The position numbers and the translations under genes were made by a program. Under the pieces are notes generated by a model that saw only the letters and a program-made list of their open reading frames with translations, had not been told where the DNA came from and did not search any database. Below, one piece after another: positions 56,701 through 63,158 of a stretch of 64,000 nucleotides of DNA. The stretch is from Ancylobacter defluvii (GTDB lineage: Bacteria > Pseudomonadota > Alphaproteobacteria > Rhizobiales > Xanthobacteraceae), in assembly GCF_018390605.1 (NCBI RefSeq), contig NZ_JAHBGD010000019.1:135031-199030 (forward strand). Reading direction: 5' to 3'. Each line of letters begins with the position of its first letter. Positions within the stretch are counted from its first letter, which is position 1.

Positions 56701-58204
56701 CAACAACACCACGCTGCAGCTGCGGCCGTTCGTGCACAATCTGAGCTATTTCGGCATCGATCTCGACGAGTTGCTGAAGCACGACACCGCCAGCGTCGGC
56801 CGCATCATGGGCGCGCTCGGCGAGCATCTGGCCGACGGCTCGCTGCGGCCGCTGCCCTATCGGCGGTTCCGCGCCGACGATGTGGCGGATGCGCTGCACC
56901 TGATGCGCAGCGCCGAGCATCTCGGCAAGCTGATCGTACGGCCGGCGCGCATGGGGGCGGTGGATCCCGGCGTGTTCCGCGCCGCGCCCGACGGCGTGCA
57001 TCTGGTGGTCGGCGGCACGGCGGGCTTCGGCCTCGCCACCGCCTTCTGGCTCGCCGATCGCGGCGCGACGCAGGTCGCGGTCGCCTCGCGGCGCGGGGTC
57101 ATCGATCCGGCCTTCGCCGACAGGGTCGCCAGCTATGCGGCGCGCGGTGTGACCTTCACGCCGTTCCCGCTCGATGTGACCGATGCTTCGGCGGTGACGG
57201 CGCTGGTCGGCGAACTCAAGGCGCGCTTCGGCACGCTCAACGGGGTGATCCACACCGCCCTCGTGCTCGAGGACGGCATGCTGTCGAGCCTCACCCCGGC
57301 CAGCCTCGACACCGTGCTGAAGCCCAAGGTCGACGGCGTGCTGGCGCTGGACCGCGCGACGCGCGGCGCGCCGCTGGATTATTTCGTCGTCTATTCCTCG
57401 GCGACGACGCTGATCGGCAGCCCCGGCCAGGGTGCCTATGTCGCCGCCAATGCCTTCCTCGAAGGCGTGGCGCGCCGGCGCCGGCAGGAAGGCCTGCCGG
57501 CCATCGCCATCGGCTGGGGCGCGATCTCCGACACCGGCGTGATCGCCCGCGACGCCGAACTGGCCGAGCGGCTGCGGCGCACCACCGGCGTCAACGGCAT
57601 CACCTCGGCCGACGGCCTCGCCCAGCTCGGCCGGCTGCTCGCCGACCAGGACAAGCTCGGCGCGGTGCATTTCTTCGCCGATATCGGCCATTCGATGGTG
57701 GCGGAAAAGCTCGCCATCCTCACCTCGCCGACCTTTGCCGGCCTGCTGGGCGGGGAGAGCCGCGACTTCGAGGAGGGTGAGACCGACTTCGCCAGCCGGC
57801 TCGCCGGCAAGTCGGAGGCGGAGGCCAAGCAGATCCTCGGCGAGGCCATCGGCCGGGAAATCGCCAAGATATTGCGGCTGGCGCCGGAGGCGGTCGACGC
57901 CAAGCGTCCCTTGGGCGAGATGGGCATGGATTCGCTGATGGCGCTGGAGCTGCGGCTGGCGCTGGAGCAGAGCTGCGGCATCGAGATGCCGATCATCTCG
58001 ATCAGCGACCGGACGGTCGAGGACATCGTCGCGCAGGCGCTGCCGCTGCTCCAGGGCGACGGACGGGACGCGGCCGAGACCCCTTCGGAGGCCGATGCCA
58101 TCGCGGCCGCCAAGCTGGAATCCTTCAGCCTGGCGCCGAGCGAGACCGAGAGCACCGCGGCGGCCATCGCCCAGCTCGACTATAGCGGAGAACGTCTGAC
58201 ATGA
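50765..58204 (+). CDS. rkpA: RkpA-like multidomain type I fatty-acid/polyketide synthase
   Basis: The 2479-aa synthase has KS (about 12-430; C179 in DAACASSF, VEAHGTGTPVGDP, KSNFGHLEPVSG), AT (about 545-860; GHSVGEVAAAW, S644), DH (about 925-1210; LADHVVDGTPL, H955), a degenerate methyltransferase-like segment (about 1370-1480, RRVKPGGLVAQLAP), ER (about 1755-2060; VLIHGAVGAVGMAAIQIA), KR (about 2075-2330; VVGGTAGFGLATAF) and ACP (S2390 in LGEMGMDSLMAL). There is no thioesterase. Order and size match RkpA of the Sinorhizobium rkp-1 capsule region. Full reduction would give a fatty-acyl chain. ATG 50765 was taken as start (GTG 50753 also possible). Its stop overlaps rkpG by 4 nt. The 291-nt gap upstream shows no gene. 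Confidence 0.9.
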   Translation: MARGVNRSRPEVAVLGYACRLPGAQSPEEFWNVLVKGECTVSDKPVGRWDVDRFLHPGPAPGYSYTFAGGYLDDPLGFDAGVFGVSPREAAQIDPQQRLLLEVVWEALESAGMVPSRLSGKGIGVYVGASNVDYQTHTSVDLAAIQSHFIAGNSLSIIANRVSYAFDWSGPSMTIDAACASSFVALHQALRALRDDEIDLAVVAGANLLLSPAPFIGFSAARMLSPTGRCRPFSAQGDGYVRSEGFAAIVLRRLTDARANGEAVRSVIVASGINSDGRTVGISLPSAAGQRQLLDSVYDTLDHSVDRLAFVEAHGTGTPVGDPIEAGAIGASIAKKRSAPLPIGSAKSNFGHLEPVSGLVGLLKASMALQHRWLPKTVFLDELNPNIDFAALNLAPTSEPLALAPGDEPLLAGVCNFGFGGTNAHIVLRGPTLDEAAGATPAKATGTGVPAATATQLLMISAQSPDALSALALRYADAVEREATPLPLLANAAAHRREAMEHRLAIPLGATADVARALREAGDGTAPSLGAKGSVVKSSAVKGSDLRADGKIAFVFSGNGCQWAGMGRRAYALNPAFRAQIDRIDALFAPLAGWSIAARLDDADLAARLKETSTAQPLLFAIQSAMVTALGATGVAPHMVLGHSVGEVAAAWAAGALGLEEAVRLIHLRSLHQERIKGQGRMAVAATGAAEVQAFLDRHGLDRVAIAAVNGPASVTLSGPAEDIKTAQQRMRQERIPVILMDLDYPFHSALLDPLEAEMIEDLGELHARTGDLPFLSTVTGDVMDGTACDAAYWWRNIRQPVLFSAAVERAAELGASIFLEVSPRPILTGAISETLKALDRPGEAIAGLTDDDGRNWGDADPIWEITARLVTRGADVDQTAIFGTEAANTVDLPLYPWQRSRHALPQTSERLKFFGANFTLGQRRHPLIGSRVTEGANEWRQALDIKMLPYLADHVVDGTPLMAAACYLEMILAVGRDIHGAVPLAVRDLDIERPMSLPPEGMREISMRYTPENGVVEIWSRRRLSSDDWVRHAHGQVLAFTGTPGLPPEGPGPDRRPVSGPLEVYSATRAARLDYGPSFQRVIRLDRDADAQIVEMNAAETPLGAFAAEHVLDPTGFDASLHGLLLSRAATAEGEVRCDLPVRLRSVTVLKPHSPIRKAIVRRTVETSTSTTVDIALYAPDGEIVALLEGVYLRAVVLSRRSADQRVLRLDEVMSLAHAAPPVLDLAHAAPVLDAAASEAAAPDAWLLLQAFTLSLARRWLEREGTAPHGVAELTASPVAQRVAALVEQFEARDGRLELPEPEVILAAMVEGMPAAQAEIILASHALAHLDTACRTGEAAALTTSQKEQVKAELAIFTAGRERLAATLAAAVKASAPAPLPVLWAQPWDLGLWRMLVPYLRDDAILLSLATDKREAFDAFLAHHGRGLTLGHVDLTEPPAGAGRFDLLIGGDAGATRAAARRVKPGGLVAQLAPKPDPVAELLLSLAGLSDEIGAGERNAGERNAGERGAPFHIGLLRDQFRFEDALPEWSDSFTRLAVGRIAPKETEPVAPVSIIVHGAAGAAAQAILHELADLAEVSVAGDRLDDADIENATDLLHFIDTNLGAAQASETLKQRLLGLVASLGAVATRTERLRYWLALAVTAGDGTHPAGEPLATAHALRAFARVARNEFPMIDIRVVEFDAQVAPATVALDLAATLLQNSPETELRIAGTGVFVPRARRGARQRIQPVSDTARAVLRPKNALSTQDIAWSIEPRPAPAGDAVEIEVAYTGLNFRDVMVAFGILDEDLLSGGLTRAAFGFECSGTVTRIGPDCRAFAPGDRVMAFTSGAFASHVVAAPAHVQKVPDGLSLEEAATIPVAFATAWYALEEAGRLRAGDRVLIHGAVGAVGMAAIQIARRRGATVYATAGTPARRALACALGAEQAFDSRSLDFVDALLQIGGVDVVLNSLSGEAMREGVRVLRPFGRFLELGKRDYLNNTTLQLRPFVHNLSYFGIDLDELLKHDTASVGRIMGALGEHLADGSLRPLPYRRFRADDVADALHLMRSAEHLGKLIVRPARMGAVDPGVFRAAPDGVHLVVGGTAGFGLATAFWLADRGATQVAVASRRGVIDPAFADRVASYAARGVTFTPFPLDVTDASAVTALVGELKARFGTLNGVIHTALVLEDGMLSSLTPASLDTVLKPKVDGVLALDRATRGAPLDYFVVYSSATTLIGSPGQGAYVAANAFLEGVARRRRQEGLPAIAIGWGAISDTGVIARDAELAERLRRTTGVNGITSADGLAQLGRLLADQDKLGAVHFFADIGHSMVAEKLAILTSPTFAGLLGGESRDFEEGETDFASRLAGKSEAEAKQILGEAIGREIAKILRLAPEAVDAKRPLGEMGMDSLMALELRLALEQSCGIEMPIISISDRTVEDIVAQALPLLQGDGRDAAETPSEADAIAAAKLESFSLAPSETESTAAAIAQLDYSGERLT
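55261..55290. repeat. Two 15-bp tandem copies inside rkpA
   Basis: CAATGCCGGCGAACG occurs twice in tandem and in frame, encoding repeated NAGER residues in the linker after the degenerate methyltransferase-like segment. It looks like an in-frame slippage expansion in a non-catalytic linker. Confidence 0.8.
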
Positions 58205-59586
58205 CGGGGCGGGACACGCCGGACCGGCTGTCGCAGGGACAGGTCGGTGCCCTCATCGCGCAGATGCGCTCGGTCAAGGCGGCGGACGCGCCCGGTGCCC
58301 AGCCCCAGCTGCCCAAGGCCAAGGGCTTCACCCAGCTCGCCGCCTATCAGGCCATGGCGCAGCAGAAGGCGGTAAGCGCGACGCTGGGACTGACGAGCCC
58401 CTATTACCGCCAGCACGAGACCAAGGCCGGCCGTTTCACCCAGCTCGACGGTCGCAAGGTCCTCAACTTCACCTCCTACGACTATATCGGCCTGAACGGC
58501 CATCCGGAGATCTCCCGCGCCGCCGTGGAGGCCATCGAGAGCTTCGGCACCTCGGTGTCGGGTAGCCGCATCACCTCCGGCGAGCGGCCGGTGCATGCGG
58601 CACTGGAGCGCTCCCTCGCCGCGCTCTACGAGGCCGAGGATGCGGTGGTGTTCGTGAGCGGGCATGCCACGGCGGTGTCGGCCATCGCCGCGCTGCTGGG
58701 GCCGAACGACCTGCTGCTGCACGACGCCTGGATCCACAATTGCATCGTGGTGGGGGGACGGCTGTCGGGCGCGGCGCGGCGCAGCTTCGCCCATAACGAC
58801 CTCAATGAGCTCGAAGCCATGCTCGCCGCCGAGCGCGGGCGCTTCGACAATGTGATGATCGTCACCGAGGGCCTGTTCTCCATGGACGGCGACGGCCCCG
58901 ATCTGGCGGCGCTGGTCGCGCTCAAGGAGCGCTACGGCTGCTGGCTGATGGTGGACGACGCGCACGGCCTCGGCGTGCTCGGCGCCACCGGGCGCGGCAT
59001 CGCCGAGCATTGCGGCGTAGACCCCAAGCACATCGACATCTGGATGGGCACGCTGTCGAAATCGCTGGCGAGCTGCGGCGGCTATGTCGCCGGCTCCGGG
59101 CCGCTGGTCGACCTGCTGAAATTCGGCGCGCCGGGGCTGGTCTACAGCGTCGGCATGCCGGCGGCCACCGCCGCCGCCGCCAATGCCGCCCTGGCGGTGA
59201 TGCTGCGCGAGCCGGAAAGGCTGAGCCGGCTCAAGGATAACGGCCATGCCATGATCGCCCGCCTCGCCGCGCACGGCCTCGACCATGGGCTGGCCTGGGG
59301 CTACGGCATCGTGCCGGTGATCATCGGCGACGCGCTGCAGACCATCCTGCTGGCGGAGCGCCTGCTGGAGCGCGGCGTCTACGCCTTCCCGGTGCTGCCG
59401 CCCGGCGTGCCGAACCACTCGGCCCGGCTGCGCTTCTTCGTCTCCAGCGAGCACACCGCCGAGGACATCGAATACGCCGTCACCACGCTGGTGGAAGAAA
59501 AGCGTGCGCTTGCCGAAGCCGGCCTGTCGATTGCAAATCTTTCGCAATTGCTGGCCCAGCGAAACGGTGCGACGCGCACGCGCTAG
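58201..59586 (+). CDS. rkpG: RkpG-like alpha-oxoamine synthase
   Basis: The 461-aa protein is a PLP-dependent alpha-oxoamine synthase (KBL/BioF/SPT family), which joins an acyl thioester to an amino acid with loss of CO2. Motifs: NFTSYDYIGLNGHPE, SGSRITSGERPVH, TEGLFSMDGDGPDL, VDDAHGLGVLG and the PLP lysine K287 in GTLSKSLASCGGYV. The first ~55 residues are an extra N-terminal stretch compared with BioF. ATG 58201 overlaps the rkpA stop (ATGA), so it is co-translated with the PKS. It could release the PKS acyl chain as an amino-ketone, making a sphingoid-like base; this is inference from the fused logic of RkpA-RkpG and from absence of a thioesterase. Confidence 0.92.
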   Translation: MTGRDTPDRLSQGQVGALIAQMRSVKAADAPGAQPQLPKAKGFTQLAAYQAMAQQKAVSATLGLTSPYYRQHETKAGRFTQLDGRKVLNFTSYDYIGLNGHPEISRAAVEAIESFGTSVSGSRITSGERPVHAALERSLAALYEAEDAVVFVSGHATAVSAIAALLGPNDLLLHDAWIHNCIVVGGRLSGAARRSFAHNDLNELEAMLAAERGRFDNVMIVTEGLFSMDGDGPDLAALVALKERYGCWLMVDDAHGLGVLGATGRGIAEHCGVDPKHIDIWMGTLSKSLASCGGYVAGSGPLVDLLKFGAPGLVYSVGMPAATAAAANAALAVMLREPERLSRLKDNGHAMIARLAAHGLDHGLAWGYGIVPVIIGDALQTILLAERLLERGVYAFPVLPPGVPNHSARLRFFVSSEHTAEDIEYAVTTLVEEKRALAEAGLSIANLSQLLAQRNGATRTR

Positions 59587-59588
59587 GA

Positions 59589-60995
59589 ATGTCCCGCATG
59601 TCCGGTCCGGTGAGGACGCTCCTCTTCCTGCAGGGGCCACCGTCGCATTTCTGGCGTGAACTGGCGGCCTCGTTCGAGGCCGCCGGCCATCGCGTCATCA
59701 AGGTCAATTTCTCGACCGCCGAGCGGCTGTATTGGGGGCGGCGCAACGCCCTCTCCTATCGCGGCCGTCTGGAGGACTGGGGCGACTGGCTCGCCGAACG
59801 GATCCGCCGCGAGGGCGTGACCGACGTGGTGTATTACGGCGACCAGCAGCCTTATCACCGCATCGCGGCGCATGTCGCTTCGGGGCTCGGCGCCACGCCC
59901 TACGTCATCGAGTTCGGCTATCTGCGGCCGGCCTGGATCACGCTGGAGCGCGGCGGCATGGGCGGCTGGTCGCATTTTCCCAACGACCCGGCCAGCATCC
60001 GCGCCATCGCCGCGCAGGTGGACAACGTGCCGGAAGAACGCGTCTTCCCCTATTCCTTCGCGCAGGAAGCCTTCAACGAGGTCTTCTATCACCTCGTGAA
60101 TTACTTCTATTTCTACTTTTTCCCGCGCTATCGGGCCGACCGTTTCTACAATCCGGTGCTGGAATATGCGAGCGCGCCGCTGCGCTGGTTCCGGCAATGG
60201 CGGCGCAGCCGGAAATATAGCGCCGCGCTGGCCGCCTCGATGGCCAAACCCTTCGTGCTGATTCCGCTGCAGCTGCAGAACGACTACCAGATCCGCTACA
60301 ACTCGCCCTATTCCGACCAGCGGCAGATGCTGCGGGAGGTGTTCGCCTCGTTTGCCCGGCATGCGCCGCCCGACCTCGGCATCGTGGTGAAGCAGCATCC
60401 GCTGGATGTCGGCCTCATCGACTGGTGCCCCGAAGTGATGAAGCTGGCGCGCGAGGCCGGCATCGCCGACCGGGTGACGGCGATCGACGGCGGCGTGCTG
60501 TCGGAGATGCTGGAGCGCGCCGAATCGGTCGTCGTGATCAATTCGACGGTGGGGCTGCATGCGCTGCGCATCGGCCGCCCGACCAAGGTGATGGGCGTGG
60601 CGCTCTACGACATCGAGGGACTGACCTCGGACGCGCCGCTCGACCGGTTCTGGAGCGATCCCGGCCGGGTGGACATGGAACTGCTCGACGCCCTGGTGCG
60701 CGGCCTCGCCGGCACCATCCAGCTGCCCGGCTCGTTCTACAATCCGGAAGGCAGCGCCCATGCCCGTGCAATCATCGTCGAGCGGATATTGACGGGAACC
60801 GTCAATGGCGCGGGCGCCTTCGTCGATCCGCCGCCGCGCCTCGTCGCCACGCATGCCGCCAATGCGCACCGCCGCGAGCGGCTCAGGCAGCACGAACTGA
60901 AGCGCGGCCGGATCAAAAGCGGCCGGCTCGGCGACAAACGGATCGCGGCAGGCGCTACATCATCATCTGACGATAGCGCTCGATCGCCTCGTTGA
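59589..60995 (+). CDS. kpsS: KpsS/RkpJ-like capsule polysaccharide protein (Kdo-linker transferase type)
   Basis: The 468-aa protein resembles KpsS/LipB/RkpJ, which add Kdo to the lipid end of group 2 capsules. Recognisable blocks are LLFLQGPPSHFWRELAASF, VIEFGYLRPAWITLERGG, the VVKQHPLD (KxHP) motif near residue 270, and VVVINSTVGLHALRIGRPT. The last ~65 residues are basic and low-complexity. Starts at 59589 or 59598 are both possible; AGGA at 59585 sits better for the latter. It begins 2 nt after the rkpG stop, and its end overlaps the convergent kpsT by 41 nt. Confidence 0.87.
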   Translation: MSRMSGPVRTLLFLQGPPSHFWRELAASFEAAGHRVIKVNFSTAERLYWGRRNALSYRGRLEDWGDWLAERIRREGVTDVVYYGDQQPYHRIAAHVASGLGATPYVIEFGYLRPAWITLERGGMGGWSHFPNDPASIRAIAAQVDNVPEERVFPYSFAQEAFNEVFYHLVNYFYFYFFPRYRADRFYNPVLEYASAPLRWFRQWRRSRKYSAALAASMAKPFVLIPLQLQNDYQIRYNSPYSDQRQMLREVFASFARHAPPDLGIVVKQHPLDVGLIDWCPEVMKLAREAGIADRVTAIDGGVLSEMLERAESVVVINSTVGLHALRIGRPTKVMGVALYDIEGLTSDAPLDRFWSDPGRVDMELLDALVRGLAGTIQLPGSFYNPEGSAHARAIIVERILTGTVNGAGAFVDPPPRLVATHAANAHRRERLRQHELKRGRIKSGRLGDKRIAAGATSSSDDSARSPR

Positions 60996-61608
60996 GGTCA
61001 TCGAAGATCAGCAGCTTGCCGTTCGCCAGGATCATCCCTGTGTCGCAGTATTCCTTGATGGTCGACACCGAGTGCGACACCATGATCAAGCCCGAACGCG
61101 CCCGACGCTCGGCAAACGCGGCCGCGCAACGCTGCTGGAAGCGGGCGTCGCCGACGGCGGTGGTCTCATCCACCAGATAGACGTCGAACTCGACCGCCAT
61201 GGAGACGGCGAAGGCCAGCCGCGAGCTCATGCCTGACGAATAGGTGCCCACCGGCGCATCGATATCCGGCCCGAGCTCGGCGAAATCATAGACGAAATCG
61301 AGGGTCTGCTTGATGTTCGCGCCATAGACCCGCGCCAGGAAGATCGCGTTCTCCCGGCCGGTCATCTTCGGATGGAAGCTGCCGGAGAAGCCGAGCGGCC
61401 AGGAAATCCGGGTGTTGCGCCAGATGCGGCCCTTATTGGGCTCCTCCGCACCGGCAACCAGGCGCAGAAAGGTCGACTTGCCGGCGCCGTTCTGGCCAAG
61501 CAGGCCATAACTGCGGCTTGGATTGAAGGCGACGGACACATCGTCCAGCACCATCTTCTTGCGGAAATTGACCATGTAGTATTTGGTCACGTGATCAACA
61601 ATGACCAT
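60955..61608 (-). CDS. kpsT: Capsule export ABC ATPase (KpsT-like)
   Basis: The 217-aa ATPase drives export of capsular polysaccharide through the inner membrane. It has Walker A GLLGQNGAGKST, the unusual signature YSSGMSSRLAFAVSMA and Walker B DVYLVDETTAVGD, all typical of KpsT/BexA. It is preceded by kpsE with 12 nt between. No kpsM permease gene is found next to it; downstream is the convergent kpsS. The permease must be elsewhere in the genome. Confidence 0.94.
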   Translation of the reverse strand: MVIVDHVTKYYMVNFRKKMVLDDVSVAFNPSRSYGLLGQNGAGKSTFLRLVAGAEEPNKGRIWRNTRISWPLGFSGSFHPKMTGRENAIFLARVYGANIKQTLDFVYDFAELGPDIDAPVGTYSSGMSSRLAFAVSMAVEFDVYLVDETTAVGDARFQQRCAAAFAERRARSGLIMVSHSVSTIKEYCDTGMILANGKLLIFDDLNEAIERYRQMMM

Positions 61609-61620
61609 GGTTATCCATCC

Positions 61621-62904
61621 TCATTTGCTGCCACTCAATTGTTGCCTGAAGCGGATGAGGGCCGTGCCGCCGCCCCACAGGCAGATCAGCGCCAGAATGC
61701 CGAGCAGGATGTTGCGCGTGCGCTTCGGCCCCGAAGGCTCATCCGCCAGGCTCGGCTGGACAAAGGTATTCAGATAGAGTTGTTGACGCTCGCTATTGAT
61801 GCGCGCGCGCTCGAAATTGGACGCGGCTAGCGTGTACATGCGTTCCGCCAGCGTCCGGTTGAGCTCGATCTCCTCGAAGCGGGTGATGACGCTGGAGATG
61901 GTGTTCTTCCCCTGTCCGGCCGGCGAGGTGAGCTGCCGCTCCAGAATGTCGATCTGCTCCTGGGTCGCCTCTTCGCGCCATTTCAGCAGCTGAAGCTGCG
62001 GCGCATTGGCGTTCAACGTGCGGGAGCCGGTCGAGATTTCCTGGCGAAGCTTAAGCTGCTCGGCCTTGAGGGTGGCGATCAGCCCCTGGATGCCCTCGGC
62101 GGCGGTCGTGGGGTCCAGCATGCCGACATCGTTGCGCCAGTCCTTCAGCGCCGAGCGCGCCTCGCGCAGCCGCTCCTCCGCCCGCGCGACCTCGTGCTCG
62201 CTCGCAGAGATCAGATCGCGCCGGGCGCGTTCGCCCAGCTGGTTGACCAGCTGCTCGCTGAGATCGACCACCGCACGGGTGATGGTGACCGCGTCCTCCG
62301 GCGAGAACGCGTTGACCCGCACGGTGATGATGCCCGACGGCATCTCGACCGACGTCGTCACCTGGCGGCGCCAATAGCTTACCGTCTCCTCGATCGGCGC
62401 CCCGACCTGGAGCCGGCTGAACCAGTCCACATCCGATTTGTTGAACAGCGTGGAGAGCTGGATCTTCTGCTCGAGCGCTTCGACGATGGCCCGGCTCTTC
62501 AGATATTCGACGACGATGGTCGAATCCTGGAACTGGGTGACGGAAGGCAGGCCGGTGAGCGCCGTCACCGTATCGAGGGAGGTGGTATCGCCCGCCCGCA
62601 CGGCGAAACGTGCCTCCGAGTAGTACTGGCTCGAGGCGATGAAGAGATAATAGATGGTCAGCAGAATGGACGGCGCGACGACGCAGAGCAGAAAACTCGT
62701 GCGCGTCACAATCTGCAGCGGCGCCGCGAGCCAGGGCATGCGACGCACGAACAGCGCCGCCTTGCGCTGCCCGGCCGCCATGTTGCGCACGCGGGACTGA
62801 CGGGCAGCCCGCCGCAGATCGTCCGACAACCTAGAGCTGAAAGCCAGGAGTTCGTTACGACGAGTCGTGTCAGTCATGGGATGCGAGGCTGACTCGACAC
62901 TCAT
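61621..62904 (-). CDS. kpsE: Capsule export inner-membrane protein (KpsE/polysaccharide co-polymerase)
   Basis: The 427-aa protein has one N-terminal membrane helix (FLLCVVAPSILLTIYYLFI, about residues 72-90) and one near the C-terminus (NILLGILALICLWGGGTAL), with a long periplasmic part between, including coiled-coil-like EHEVARAEERLREARSALKD. This is the KpsE/BexC/CtrB arrangement that connects the ABC exporter to the outer-membrane channel. The last residues return to the cytosol (RFRQQLSGSK). ATG 62904 and an ATG nine codons later both lack strong ribosome sites. It is the first gene of a kpsE-kpsT unit. Confidence 0.9.
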   Translation of the reverse strand: MSVESASHPMTDTTRRNELLAFSSRLSDDLRRAARQSRVRNMAAGQRKAALFVRRMPWLAAPLQIVTRTSFLLCVVAPSILLTIYYLFIASSQYYSEARFAVRAGDTTSLDTVTALTGLPSVTQFQDSTIVVEYLKSRAIVEALEQKIQLSTLFNKSDVDWFSRLQVGAPIEETVSYWRRQVTTSVEMPSGIITVRVNAFSPEDAVTITRAVVDLSEQLVNQLGERARRDLISASEHEVARAEERLREARSALKDWRNDVGMLDPTTAAEGIQGLIATLKAEQLKLRQEISTGSRTLNANAPQLQLLKWREEATQEQIDILERQLTSPAGQGKNTISSVITRFEEIELNRTLAERMYTLAASNFERARINSERQQLYLNTFVQPSLADEPSGPKRTRNILLGILALICLWGGGTALIRFRQQLSGSK

Positions 62905-63158
62905 GTGAATTCAGGGCTTTCTGCCAGAGGGGGGTAAAAAGTGACCCACATAGATCTAAACAATATTGTCGAATACATCATAATATGTGACTAGCCGATG
63001 TGCCATTTACGAAAGGCGCGGCGGCGGAAGAACAGCTACCGATGCACTTTACTCCAAATTGGGCGCCAGATAAAAGCTGAACGCAAGGGCCCGTCGTCAA
63101 GGTGGGTCCCGCCGTTGATCGACAGGAGCATGGCGAGCAGGTGGGGAGCGGGTTCCGT
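62905..63158. promoter_or_regulatory. AT-rich divergent promoter region
   Basis: The gap between kpsE (minus) and the gene entering the right edge (plus) contains a very AT-rich block at 62936-63000, with TTGTCGAATAC and CATAATATG patterns that could serve as promoter elements on either strand. No specific boxes can be assigned with certainty. From 63001 on it becomes GC-rich again and shows no supported gene before 63159. Confidence 0.45.

Noticed and set aside
50198-57691. Very long open frame (about 2500 codons) on the minus strand opposite the PKS gene
   Set aside because: It is an antisense shadow caused by GC-rich third positions; composition is His/Arg/Asp/Gly-rich without domains, while the plus strand has complete PKS domains with catalytic residues.
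58201-59586. Biotin-synthesis enzyme BioF
   Set aside because: The protein belongs to the same oxoamine synthase family, but no other biotin gene is near and it overlaps the PKS gene, which fits RkpG better.
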